Shown here piece after piece: positions 1 through 11,000 of a stretch of DNA of 24,002 nt. The DNA is from an uncultured Eubacteriales bacterium (GTDB lineage Bacteria > Bacillota > Clostridia > Peptostreptococcales > Anaerovoracaceae). Both the position numbers and the translations under genes were made by a program. A model generated the notes under the pieces. The model made no database searches and was not told the DNA's origin. It saw only the letters and a program-made list of their open reading frames with translations. The stretch covers positions 1-24,002 of the forward strand of contig USBT01000019.1 of assembly GCA_900553025.1 (NCBI GenBank). The letters are read 5' to 3'. Within the stretch, counting starts at the first letter, position 1. Every line of letters starts with the position of its first letter.

Positions 1-75
1 TCAAATTACCCCGTTTATTGGGATTAGTAACCAACTCTTTTTGTCCGCTTAGCCTATTTTGTAAAAACGACATAA

Positions 76-117
76 AAAAGGTAGTATATTGGACAAATTC
101 CACGTATACTACCTTTT
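76..117 (-). terminator. Rho-independent terminator (bidirectional)
   Basis: A perfect 13-bp inverted repeat (arms 76-88 and 105-117, AAAAGGTAGTATA and its complement) has a 16-nt loop. A-rich flank on one side and T-rich flank on the other let it work in both directions. It lies just past the stop of the membrane protein at 178-891, so it most likely ends that transcript. Confidence 0.8.
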
Positions 118-177
118 AAATTTTTTGCTTTAGTTGTGATTTATAAGCTATATGCTATATCGCTTTATTTAATAGTT

Positions 178-891
178 TTATTCAGTATAGTTCTCTTGAA
201 TCTCTGTAAGCTTATCATCATTTATTTTGCTATCCCAGTCATAAAGAGAAAGCCAGCACATTAACGATATTATGATTGGAATCCAGCTGTTGATATACCA
301 AGGTTCAGGAAGCTTCAGTACCATATGTGATAAGGCAGCAGAGGCAGAGGTTATAGCAGCAACAATTAATTTATACTGTCCACCTGAGCGTCGTCTTCCC
401 TCCTCGCTCTTGGCATTTCTACCGGTATTTCGGGTTATCAAAAATAATATAACAAAACTCAATATTACAATGGCAAGAAGGGCGGGTCCAAATACAAATC
501 GATACCCGCTTCCAGATATTGCAGCAGCGATTCCTAGTACGAAAATATATGAAAAAAATGCATCTCCTATAGCCATGATAAGGTTTTGTTTGTCTGTTCT
601 CTGAGGAGCAGCTTCCATAATTTCATCAATAGCCGCTTCAACATCTCCTCCAAGTATTCCCTTAAGATCCTTTTTCACGCTCTTGTGAGAATTTTCTTCG
701 TGTATCATGGCATTGATTAAATCTGTCCTTACAACCTCTATATAAGCCCTCGAAGCACCTCTTATATCCAGTTCTGTGATGAGATTTTTCATCAAGTCCC
801 TATCTTCCATTTCAAAATACTTAAGCCTTTTATCATTAGCTCTCTTTAATTTTTGATAATCATTTTTCGAAAAAATATTTTTCTTTCCCAT
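178..891 (-). CDS. Four-helix membrane protein with DUF1048/DUF1129-like cytoplasmic N-terminus
   Basis: The protein has 237 residues and no signal peptide. Residues 1-100 are charged and helical, with a segment ending VEAAIDEIMEAAP that resembles the short helical domains (DUF1048/DUF1129/DUF1700-like) often found N-terminal to membrane helices in Firmicutes. Four hydrophobic segments follow, near residues 105-127, 131-153, 173-192 and 200-216. A basic stretch near 155-170 (RNTGRNAKSEEGRRRSGG) separates helices 2 and 3. The ribosome binding site is weak (GAAAATGAAATT before ATG). It stands alone between two terminators, so context gives no function. Family placement is tentative; the reading frame itself is secure. 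Confidence 0.8.
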   Translation of the reverse strand: MGKKNIFSKNDYQKLKRANDKRLKYFEMEDRDLMKNLITELDIRGASRAYIEVVRTDLINAMIHEENSHKSVKKDLKGILGGDVEAAIDEIMEAAPQRTDKQNLIMAIGDAFFSYIFVLGIAAAISGSGYRFVFGPALLAIVILSFVILFLITRNTGRNAKSEEGRRRSGGQYKLIVAAITSASAALSHMVLKLPEPWYINSWIPIIISLMCWLSLYDWDSKINDDKLTEIQENYTE

Positions 892-923
892 AATTTCATT
901 TTCTATTTTCTATGATTTTAAAT

Positions 924-960
924 ACTAAAATTAATTGCTCATTTTAGCAAAAACTAAAAT
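924..960 (-). repeat. Small inverted/direct repeat in the leader of the membrane protein gene
   Basis: ATTTTAG (941-947) and CTAAAAT (954-960) form a 7-bp inverted repeat. ACTAAAATTA also occurs near 924 and again near 953. The repeats sit 30-70 bp upstream of the start codon at 891 in AT-rich DNA, where a regulator or weak promoter could act. This is visible sequence structure only, with no known site matched. Confidence 0.3.
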
Positions 961-1013
961 TACAGCATGCTTATTAATACTATAAAAAATTATAAATCCA
1001 TTTGTTAAAATTT

Positions 1014-1040
1014 TAAAAATGGGACCCTATCAAGGGCCCC
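1014..1040 (-). terminator. Rho-independent terminator of nifJ
   Basis: Read on the minus strand, GGGGCCCT and AGGGTCCC pair over 8 bp (one G-U) around a four-base loop, followed at once by ATTTTTAAAATTTT. It lies about 60 bp past the nifJ stop. Confidence 0.85.
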
Positions 1041-1067
1041 AATATTATTTTGTTCTTAGAATCTCAG

Positions 1068-1083
1068 GTGCGCTATTGCGCAC
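1068..1083. other. GC-rich hairpin just downstream of nifJ
   Basis: GTGCGC-TATT-GCGCAC is a perfect 6-bp hairpin 13 bp past the nifJ stop codon. On the plus strand it is followed by TTTT; on the minus strand it has no T run. It may stabilise the mRNA 3' end or block read-through from the left. Confidence 0.5.
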
Positions 1084-1096
1084 TTTTCAACTCTAT

Positions 1097-4000
1097 TTAC
1101 TGCTTCTGCGGATCTCCTGGATCTCTCTTAGTCGCTACATCGGAAGCTGTAGGAACATCCTCACTTGCCGTTGCATATGTCTTTTCAAGCTCCTTGAGAA
1201 GGTCGTAACGACGAAGTGCATCTTCCTCATTCTTTTCGAATAGTTCTTCAGCTCTACCAGGGAATTTTCTAGTCAATGAGCTGTATCGTACTTCGCTCAT
1301 TAAGAAGTCTTTATATCCCTCAGGCTTTGGCTGTTTGCTATCAACCTTGAGCGGATTCTTGCCCTCTGCTGCAAGATCAGGATTAAATCTGAGCAGATTC
1401 CAGTATCCAACATCTACTGCATCCTTGATAATGCCCTGTGCATTTGACAGGTTAATTCCGTGGTTGATGCAAGGTGCATATGCGATTATCAGAGAAGGTC
1501 CCTTATATGCCTCAGCTTCCTTGATTGCCTTTAAAGTCTGGTTCATATCTGCACCCATTCCAATCTGTGCAACATATACATATCCGTATGCCATTGCAAT
1601 CTGTGCAAGATCCTTCTTCTTTACGCCCTTACCTGAAGCTGCAAACTTAGCAACTGCTCCCATTGGAGTTGACTTAGAGCTCTGACCACCTGTATTTGAA
1701 TAAACCTCTGTATCAAATACCATGATGTTTACATCTTCGCCTGATGCGATAACATGGTCAAGTCCACCGTATCCGATGTCATATGCCCAACCGTCTCCAC
1801 CGAAAATCCATACGGAAGGCTTGATTAGAAGATTCTTGTTATCCTTTAGGAATTTAACTTCTTCTTCATCTGCATTCATCTTGTCGAGTGCTTCAAGAAC
1901 AGCCTTAGAAGCAGCCTTAGATTCATCTCCGTCGTACATGTGGTCTATCCAGTTTTGTCCAATTTCCTTAAAGTCTGCATGTTTTTCAATCAGAGCTTCG
2001 ACCGCAGTCCTTGCAGCTTCTCTTCTTGTCTTCATTCCAAGGTGCATACCAAGACCAAATTCAGCATTATCCTCAAATAGTGAGTTAGCCCAAGCAGGAC
2101 CACATCCGTTTTCATTTGTTGTATATGGTGTTGCTGGTGCACTGAAGCCCCAAATTGATGAACAACCTGTAGCATTAGCCACGAACATTCTATCACCAAA
2201 TAGCTGAGTTATAAGCCTTGCATAAGGAGTTTCTCCGCATCCTGGACAAGCACCTGAGAACTCAAGAAGTGGTTGCAAGAACTGAGAACCCTTTAAACTA
2301 TCAGGCTTGAATGGAACTTCAACTCTCTCTGTATCATAAAATACTGTATTATATTTCTTCTGAGTGTTATGCATAAGATCAGATGTAACAGGTACCATTT
2401 CAAGAGCCTTGTTCTTGGCAGGACAAGTTGATGCACAAGAACCACAACCAGTACAATCCATTGATGATATAGCGATTGTGAACTTCTGTCCATCCTTTGC
2501 TCCCATCATATCAAGAGCTTCATCGCCAATTTTCTTTCCATCTTCCTCGCTCATACCGAATGCTCTGATAACTGCATGCGGACATACATATGCACATCTA
2601 TTACACTGGATACAATTCTCAGGCTTCCATACTGGAATCCTCTGTGCGATTTCCCTCTTTTCGTGAAGTGAAGTTCCCGCAGGAGCATCGCCTCTAATAT
2701 AATCCACAAATGTTGAAACTGGCAGCTCATCGCCACGCATAGCATTTGAAGGTACCATAACCTCGTTGAGATATTTTGTGAGCTCAGGTGTCTTACCTTC
2801 AGGCTGTGGATAGCACATTTCGCCTTCAGCAGTTTTCCAGCTATCAGGAACGATAAATTCCTTAACATGCTTGATTCCAGCATCAACAGCTGCTTTGTTC
2901 ATGTTTACAATCTTCTCGCCCTTACGTCCGTAGGTCTTCTCGATTGCAGCCTTCATATATTCTGCGGCCTTATCGATAGGAATTATATTAGCCAGCTTAA
3001 AGAAAGCAGCTTGTAGAACGGTGTTTGTCCTCATAACACCAAGACCTATCTCTTCTGCCAAATCGACGGCGTTACAAGTGTAGAATTTAATATTGTTATT
3101 AGCAATATATCTCTTAACATTGCCTGGAATCATCTCTTCCAGTTCATTCTCATCCCATGTTGTATTCAGAAGGAAGTAACCACCTGGAACAACATCCTGA
3201 ACGATATCATATCTGTGCATATATGACTGCTGATGACATGCAACAAAATCTGCCTGTTTTACATAGTATGTAGATTTGATTGGGTGATCTCCAAATCTCA
3301 AGTGAGAAATTGTGATACCGCCAGATTTCTTAGAGTCATACTGGAAATATGCCTGTACGTATTTGTCAGTGTGGTCGCCGATAATCTTAACAGAGTTCTT
3401 GTTAGCTCCAACTGTACCGTCAGATCCAAGACCCCAGAACTTACATGAAATTGTTCCTTCAGGCACTGTAACCGGCTTTTCACTAGGGGTGAGTGATAGA
3501 TTGGTAACATCATCCACGATAGAAATTGTAAATTCGCTCTTTGGATTGTCCTTCTTAAGTTCTTCATAAACCGACAAAATATCAGCTGGCTGAACATCCT
3601 TTGAACCAAGACCATATCTACCGCCAGAAATTGTGCATTTTTCAAATTCCGATCCACGAAGAGCTTTAACAACATCAAGATATAGAGGTTCACCAACTGA
3701 ACCAGGCTCTTTACATCTATCAAGAACAGCAATCTTTTTAACTGTCTTAGGAATTTCACCTAGCAAATGTTTAACAGAAAACGGTCTGAAAAGATGAACC
3801 TTAACAAGTCCTACTTTTTCACCCTTAGCAGTTAGGTAATCAATAACTTCTTCTGTAGCATCACAGACAGAACCCATCGCTATAATTATCTCTGTGGCAT
3901 CCTTTGCACCGTAATAGTTGAAAGGTTTATAATTTGTGCCAATCTTTTCGTTAACCATATTCATAGAATCAACGAAAATGTCTACAGCATCTTTATATAC

Positions 4001-4699
4001 AGGATTACAAGCCTCTCTATGCTGGAAGAATGTCTCAGGCTGTTCAGCTGACCCCATTGCAATGCCATGCTCAGGATGAAGCGCCTCTGCTCTTCTTCTC
4101 TTAACAGATTCCCAATCAACCATGCTCTTGAGCTCATCATAGTCCCAGACTTCAATCTTTTGCTGCTCATGTGAAGTTCTAAATCCGTCGAAGAAGTGAA
4201 GTGTAGGCAGTGAACCATTAATTGTTGCAAGATGTGCAACTGCCGCAAGGTCCATAACCTGCTGAACGCTGTTAGATGCAAGCATTGCAAATCCCGTTTG
4301 TCTTGCTGCCATTACGTCTGAATGGTCTCCAAAAATCGAAAGAGCATGAGTCGCAATAGCTCTCGCTGCAACGTGGAAAACTGCCGGTGCCATCTCTGCC
4401 GCAAGCTTATACATGTTAGGAATCATCAATAACAATCCCTGCGATGCTGTGAATGTAGATGTAAACGAACCTGCTGAAGCTGCTCCATGAACCGCTCCTG
4501 CTGCTCCTCCTTCTGACTGCATCTCAATAATGTTTACCTTTTCGCCGAAAATATTCTTTCGGTCATCAGACGCCCATTCGTCCATGCTCTCAGCCATAGG
4601 GGATGACGGTGTGATTGGATAGATAGCTGCAACCTCCGAAAAAGCGTATGCCACGTGAGCGGCAGCTGTATTACCATCCATTGTTTTTAGGTTTCTCAC
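1097..4699 (-). CDS. nifJ: Pyruvate:ferredoxin (flavodoxin) oxidoreductase
   Basis: The single-chain enzyme oxidises pyruvate with CoA to acetyl-CoA and CO2 and passes electrons to ferredoxin; it acts in the cytoplasm and is central to anaerobic fermentation. The length (1200 residues) is normal for the family. Seen in order: the N-terminal pyrimidine-binding domain with YPITPSS, two 4Fe-4S motifs (CIQCNRCAYVCP near residue 694 and CTGCGSCASTCP near 747), the C-terminal CPGCGETP near 820, and the TPP motif GGDGWAYDIG near 966 with a downstream asparagine. Two GTG codons lie in frame, at 4708 and 4699. I chose 4699 because GGAAGG then sits 8 nt upstream, whereas it directly abuts 4708. The gene is monocistronic, with its own consensus promoter and terminator. 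Confidence 0.97.
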   Translation of the reverse strand: MRNLKTMDGNTAAAHVAYAFSEVAAIYPITPSSPMAESMDEWASDDRKNIFGEKVNIIEMQSEGGAAGAVHGAASAGSFTSTFTASQGLLLMIPNMYKLAAEMAPAVFHVAARAIATHALSIFGDHSDVMAARQTGFAMLASNSVQQVMDLAAVAHLATINGSLPTLHFFDGFRTSHEQQKIEVWDYDELKSMVDWESVKRRRAEALHPEHGIAMGSAEQPETFFQHREACNPVYKDAVDIFVDSMNMVNEKIGTNYKPFNYYGAKDATEIIIAMGSVCDATEEVIDYLTAKGEKVGLVKVHLFRPFSVKHLLGEIPKTVKKIAVLDRCKEPGSVGEPLYLDVVKALRGSEFEKCTISGGRYGLGSKDVQPADILSVYEELKKDNPKSEFTISIVDDVTNLSLTPSEKPVTVPEGTISCKFWGLGSDGTVGANKNSVKIIGDHTDKYVQAYFQYDSKKSGGITISHLRFGDHPIKSTYYVKQADFVACHQQSYMHRYDIVQDVVPGGYFLLNTTWDENELEEMIPGNVKRYIANNNIKFYTCNAVDLAEEIGLGVMRTNTVLQAAFFKLANIIPIDKAAEYMKAAIEKTYGRKGEKIVNMNKAAVDAGIKHVKEFIVPDSWKTAEGEMCYPQPEGKTPELTKYLNEVMVPSNAMRGDELPVSTFVDYIRGDAPAGTSLHEKREIAQRIPVWKPENCIQCNRCAYVCPHAVIRAFGMSEEDGKKIGDEALDMMGAKDGQKFTIAISSMDCTGCGSCASTCPAKNKALEMVPVTSDLMHNTQKKYNTVFYDTERVEVPFKPDSLKGSQFLQPLLEFSGACPGCGETPYARLITQLFGDRMFVANATGCSSIWGFSAPATPYTTNENGCGPAWANSLFEDNAEFGLGMHLGMKTRREAARTAVEALIEKHADFKEIGQNWIDHMYDGDESKAASKAVLEALDKMNADEEEVKFLKDNKNLLIKPSVWIFGGDGWAYDIGYGGLDHVIASGEDVNIMVFDTEVYSNTGGQSSKSTPMGAVAKFAASGKGVKKKDLAQIAMAYGYVYVAQIGMGADMNQTLKAIKEAEAYKGPSLIIAYAPCINHGINLSNAQGIIKDAVDVGYWNLLRFNPDLAAEGKNPLKVDSKQPKPEGYKDFLMSEVRYSSLTRKFPGRAEELFEKNEEDALRRYDLLKELEKTYATASEDVPTASDVATKRDPGDPQKQ

Positions 4700-4752
4700 T
4701 CTTTTCACCTTCCTTTGTTTATATTAAAATTTATGCTTTATTCTCTACCCTA

Positions 4753-4781
4753 AGTGTACTCCTCAGTGTATACAATGTCAA
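4753..4781 (-). promoter_or_regulatory. Sigma-A type promoter of nifJ
   Basis: On the minus strand, TTGACA (4781-4776) is separated by 17 bp from TACACT (4758-4753), about 50 bp before the start codon. TACACT occurs twice here, once in the spacer (ATACACT) and once as the -10, so a repeat-binding regulator is possible. The rest of the 340-bp gap between nifJ and the surface protein gene holds only the upstream gene's terminator; I see nothing else in 4790-4950. Confidence 0.75.
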
Positions 4782-4954
4782 CCAATTTATGTTGTTAGCA
4801 TCGGCTAAAACCTTAGAGGGAACAAAATAACTGTACAGGCAAACAAGATATCACACTTCCTATGATACGTGAATGTTTTGTATCTAAAAATAGCAAGCGT
4901 AAGTATTTAATCTCATAATAATAGCATCTCGTTTAACGTGGGATTTTACATGCA

Positions 4955-5003
4955 TAAAAATACATATGACATTCCATTAGGATAGATTGCCATATGTATT
5001 TTA
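4955..5003 (-). terminator. Terminator of the dockerin/cohesin operon
   Basis: Arms AAAATACATATG (4957-4968) and CATATGTATTTT (4991-5002) pair perfectly and extend inward with a further imperfect pairing (G-CA/TG-C). A T run follows on the minus strand. It lies about 40 bp past the stop of the cohesin gene. Confidence 0.75.
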
Positions 5004-5040
5004 TGATTTCGGAATTTATAATAATCCTATCTGAGCTAGT

Positions 5041-8000
5041 TTATTGTTTTTTTGTTTTCTGCACATATAAAAGTGTAACAAGACTTCCTAGCAACGTGAA
5101 AATCAAGAAAATAAATTGAGATATATTTGCATCTGCTGTATTTGCTGTATCTCTTTTCTTTATCTGCTCAGTTGTAACATTATTTTTGTTTTCGCTTGTA
5201 TCTCCATGTAGCTTATCATTCTGATGTTCATCCTGCCCAGGGGTCACTGAAGCTTCCTTGACAGTAAGATTTGTTGAAATTTCATAGCCACCCTTATACG
5301 CAAAGGTAATATTATGAGTTCCTATGCCCAAGGTATCTAAATATGTTTTCTTGAGTTTTACGATTGTACTGCCTTCAGATTTTTCATAATGCATAGGTTC
5401 TAGGAAATTGCCATTAACTTTAACCCCAATAAATGCTCCTATATTTCCGTTTGCAACAATACTTATATCTGAATTGTCACCATGATTGTATACCTGATTT
5501 TCTCCTTGCAGGAACTTCAAGTCCTCAAAATGTAAAGCATTCTTGAATGTATAAGTTTCATTATCTTTTTCTATGGTTAAAGTATTTGTATTGACATCAT
5601 ATTTAACCACATCCTCTTTCTGCACCTTTAACTCGTCTTTACTTCCGTCTCTCCTTGTCAGAATTATTTTAATCTCGGCATCGCTCAGGTCTGGCTCATC
5701 TCCTTGAATATATTTCTTGTCAGTTTCAATAACGACTTCCTTGTTAACTATATCGGAGCCTGAAAGTTCAGCATCTGTTTTTAATTCATCAATTTTTGTC
5801 TTTGCATCTGTTAATGCCTTATTAACACCTACAATATCACTTGCAGCATTGATAGCCAAAGTTCCCTCTTCAACAAGATTCTTAAGCTGTATTTTTTCGG
5901 CGTCTCTATAATCATCAGCATTCTTATATTCTGCAAGCTCCTTGATAGCCTTTTGTTTCTCTTTATTCAGAGCCTGGATTGTTTTGAATTTCTCCTCAGC
6001 ATCAGTTAATGTTTTGTAATTATTTACCTTAGCTTTTTGCTCATCGCTGAGCTTATCATACGCCTCTCTTGCCTTTGAAATAGCATCTCCACTTGTATCA
6101 GTAACTTCACCTATGGCATCTATCAGACGAACGACCTTCATTTCAGCCGGCATCTCCTTGAATTTCACATATGCTATCTGTACACTATTTTTAGAAGCAT
6201 TGACCCCATCACTTGCCATTAGATATACGGAAAATTCAATTGGCTCTTCTGATTTTAATTTAATTACTTCTCCGTCTATCGCTATCATATCCCCAGAACG
6301 CTTTTTGCCATAACTATATTTGAGCGGTTTTTCGCCCTCAAATCCCAAATATGAGTCAGGATCTATAAAGTAATACTCTTTTTTGCCATTTTCGTCTCTG
6401 TAAACAGGCACCTCGATTTCGTCTCCAACATAGCCTTCAATCTTTTCAGGTAAGTTCTTGAAAACATTCTGTTGTGGGGCACTATTCTTATTTCCTCTAA
6501 CAGCCTTCTGCTCCGGGTCATCTCCCTCTAACTCATTCTTAATTTCTAGCATTCGCTCATAGTTGCTTTTTATATCATTAGGGGATCGTCTATTGAAATT
6601 TTCCTCCGAACTGCAAACATATTGTGCATTATTGACGAGATTCTGAATGCTATTTTGGCTGTACTTTAAACTGAAGAACTGATACTTAGGCACTGTTTGG
6701 GCTGAAACTGCATCAACAAGTTTTCCGACTCCCGTTACGCTTCCTTTCTTTTCTCCGTCCCTATATATAAGCATCTTTGCCAAAAGGTCTTTATATTCTT
6801 TATATGTTGGGATTTTACCCTCATCTACAATCTCAAGATATGCTTTTTCTACCTCTTGCTTAGGACCATATACCACTTTTTGAGCAGGTGACTTATGTTC
6901 ATACGAATTTTTTAGTTCCATATGAATAGTATAGTCTCCAGCTTCATATTTTGACGCATCTATCGATATTACTTCCTCATTGATTTTAGTAGCATCAAGA
7001 GTTCCAGTTTTCAGTTCGATTACCTCTTTTGTCTTGGAATTTGTTATATACCAACGAATCTCAACCTTTTGTCCGTTGTCCTGTAGCTCTTTAGCTATAT
7101 CCCCCTTGGTTTGTTGTAATCCGAAATTGGCTATGTGTTTTTCTGCATCTCTTTTATTAATATAATTTCCTGTTCCATCTTTCCTTACAATCTTTAATTT
7201 TGAATCTAAAGGCTTCAAATCCGCATATTTGACATGAACCCTTGCTACCGAAGTATCTTCGCTATATCCTTGAGCTGTAAATCTACAGAAATAGTAATAG
7301 TCCTTCTCTGGATTTAAATCACTAGGTATAGTGAATTGATTATCAGTTGCTCCTGCTATTTGAACAGGATTTGTCTTTTCTTTGTCATCACAGCTGTACC
7401 ACTGAGCCTTAATTTCACCCATAGGGTCAGCCATATAAGGAACTATAGATGCCATCGCAAAGAGTGAATTATTTGCAGTTTTCCAATCCACAACAATGTT
7501 TTCAGGATTTAAAATAATATTTGGTCTACCAACTATCGTCTTCACCTTTTTGAGTTTGATTTTTATTTCTGTTTTTAGCGATTCATCTTTCGCATTCACC
7601 GCTCCTATGGTGATTTCTGTTTCATTATCTACCGTATCAATATTTTTAAACTCAAAGAAATCAGATTTTTTTCTTGAATCCGTTCCATTAACTGATACCT
7701 TTTCGGCTGTATCCGATTTTATCCTCATCCTTACAGAATTGGTTCCTTCAGGGATATCGATAATGTCACCGTCTTTAATATCATTCCTCTGATTTAATTT
7801 ATTTTCCCAGCTATCTCCATACAGTTTTATAGTTTTAATTGAAGGTTTTTCATTTACCCAAACTGTATATATACAACTATACACCTCGTCTTCGTTCTTT
7901 GACTTAGCTACGCAGTAATAGTATGTCTTTCCGCTCTTGCCCGTATTTGGAGTATACTCATCATTTGTAGCATTATCGATAGGCTCTCCAGAGTCAAAGT

Positions 8001-11000
8001 CGGGAGTTTTAGACTTATACCACTGATATTGTATCTTCTTTTCACTATCCAATCTGGTGCCAGTAACCTTTAATACTGTATTTTCACCAACATTTAAACC
8101 CCTTTCGAGTTCACCCTCAGATTTAAGCCTTAGCTTGACAACTGTATCATTCCAACCCATAAACTTCTTCGACCATTGAACTGGAACAGTTTTCGTCGCT
8201 ATCTTACTTGAATCTCCAAACGAAGCAGACTTAAATGTTATTTCTGTGTATTTTGTTCTCACCTCATCAAAGAAGCTACTTCCTCCACTTAAATAATTAC
8301 CTTTGCTATGCCCCATTGCTGTAACCTCAAGGTCACAATTTTCGTTCGCAGTAACATTGGCACTGAATCCACTTACTCCTTTAGCAGGCAAAACCGCAAC
8401 TCCAAAGTCCACATCATTCTCTTTTCTATAGAAATAGTGGCTATTATTATCCTGCATTTTAATCGTTTTAAATTCTAATTTTGCGTCTTGTGGTGTTTTT
8501 TTCAATTCAACCTTAAAAGGATATTCCGTGCCGTTCGCATCGCTAATGATAAACTCTGCAATATTTTTTTCTTTTGAAGTATCTATATCAAAATTAAATT
8601 TTAACTGGTCCTGAACATTCTGAGCTTCAATATTTTTTGCCGTTCCATTCAAGCGTACAAGTTTTCCCTTGCCCGGCTGACCTTTAAATGTGAGACCTGA
8701 CTGTCGTATACCAAGCGATACAGACTTGTCATTGTTAGAACCCGCGTATGTGAATGTAGGTACATCTCCCTTTCCCTTTGCAGGAATTTCATTCTTCTCA
8801 GAATCCCCTAGCTGCGAATAATTTTCAATTCCCATCTGCGGACGTAAGACTCTCAGGCTCGGTAAATTTAGTGTGTATATCGAATCGCGTTCATTTGCTT
8901 CTTCGGGTGCCTTAACAGTTACCGTTATAATATCTCCCGGAACCGTTCCTACGGTGCCTTTAGGATTAGTGCTTGAAACCTCAGCTTGACTTGAACCAGA
9001 TAATATCGTTGCTTTGTAGCCATCCTGTAGGCTTATCTCAAAATTAGCACTTGCCAACTGATATCCTTTAGTAAGCTTATCCTTAAAGTCATAGAATTTT
9101 TTGCTCTTATCGAAGCTCATCATAAAGCCCATATCCACATCTCCGATTAGATATGTTTTCTTATCACCACTGTAACTACCTGTAGTATACACCGCCATAT
9201 CTACTGGCCTTGCATAATTTGGTTTGTCAATAACCTCAACAGTAACAGAAGGAGCACTCACCTTTTCCGAATTTTTTATATCTAAAGGCAGTATAAATTT
9301 TGCATTAAACTTATATTTTCCTGCTTTGGTTGCATCGTATTTTCCCGAATCCTCCCATTTTATCGGAATTTCTCGTTCTCCTGCATCCACCCCTTCTTCA
9401 TCTTTAAGCGTCATAAGTACAGTTTTCGGAAGCTTAGATATGATTTCTTCGGATGTTTTGTACTGTACATCGTTGTTTTCAAGGTCTCCACTTTGCTTAA
9501 ATTTAATTTCATTTTTTATTGCTTTTAAAACAAAATACTTGTCAACCCTAAGCCCATCCTTCTTTGCCTCACGGAATGCTTTTATTTCCTTATCTAGTTC
9601 TTCAATCGCCTTAATGTATCCACTCTCTTGACCTTCGAGTGCCGCATTTGCTTTTTTAATTGCATCTGTGAGTTTATCTTTTTCTTTTTGTGAAATCCAT
9701 TTTTCAGCAACTAATACATCCTTGCCGTCATCGCTGACATTTGTATTCTTTAGTTCTTTTTCAGCTTCATCTATCTTCGCCTTTAAATCATTTCTTGCAT
9801 TCTGCATTTGTACGCCAAGCCTGATTACATCTGCGCCGTCCGTAGATATCATCTTTTGATTCATTATTACATAAGCGAAGAGTTCTTTTATGTTGCCGCT
9901 ACTATCCGAAATTTCCTTTATCCAGTAGTTCTTGTTGAGTTCAAGCTCTGGATCACTCCCGTATGTTGAAGTCAGCTTCTTAAACTTATATCCTTCCGGT
10001 ATGTCGCTAACTCTGATGGTCGTAATCTGATTATTGCCACCTCTACCTAGGCTTTCAGCTTTACCAACGCTAGAGCTTACATAGAGAGAGCCCCCTCCAC
10101 CAAGATTTAAGATTTTCTTTTTCCACTTTGCATAGAGTGTGATATTCAAAGTTTCAAAATCCATCTTATCACTATCGGTCCACTTTTCTTTTAAATCCTG
10201 GTCCTTATACCAGCCCATGAACTCATTGTCAGGATAGAATGGCTTTGGAAGCTCGCTCACCTTAATCGCCTTATTTGGTTCCACTTCCATAGGCACAGGT
10301 GTACTTCCTCCGTTTGAATTGAAATTTATTATGGCTTTGAGCCCCTTAGTAGGATATATGGTCATTCTCATATCCCTGACAGCTTTATCTATCTCATAGG
10401 TTCTCTTGCCGTCCATGTCCACAGAAAGCTTTGGTTTTTTACCTTCTAAAATTAGTCCCTGTTGAACAAAATAATTTGGCTTAGTTACTACCTTTAGCTT
10501 TATATCCTTTTCTTTATCCTTATCTATATACAAACTATATGAGTATCTGTTTGGATTCCATGCCTTTTCGCCATTATCTATAAGTTCTGCCTTCTCCCCA
10601 TCTACAAGCACAGAATCAATCATCTCATCTATTTCATTTAATTTTGTAGCATTTGTCTGGTCCTTCTTTTGTGCGAATACATTAAATATTTTAGAATTAA
10701 CCTTACTCCATTGAGTGTTTAAAGGATATGGATTATTCTTATCATTAGAAATTATGTGAATATTATATATTTCTCCAATATATAAGGTTTCACTTTCAGG
10801 ATCAAAGCCTGCGTTTTCAATCGCATCACTCATTGTTCCCTTGGCATCATTCTTTTTAAGCGTGAATTTTTCTTTATTATCCCGACCATATGCCTGTGTA
10901 TCAAAAATAATATTAGACGATGTTATCTCATAATTTATGCCATCCTGCTCCAAATTTTTAGCTGATTCTCTAAAATCAATCAATAATTTACAACCTCTTG

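Noticed and set aside
1..73. Open frame on the minus strand running off the left edge, starting at ATG 73 (MSFLQNRLSGQKEL...).
   Set aside because: No ribosome binding site, and the start abuts a terminator hairpin (76-117). Too short to recognise; may be chance.
3298..3759. Long overlapping frames on both strands inside nifJ, the cohesin gene and metG.
   Set aside because: They are shadows of the real genes, without ribosome binding sites or recognisable domains.
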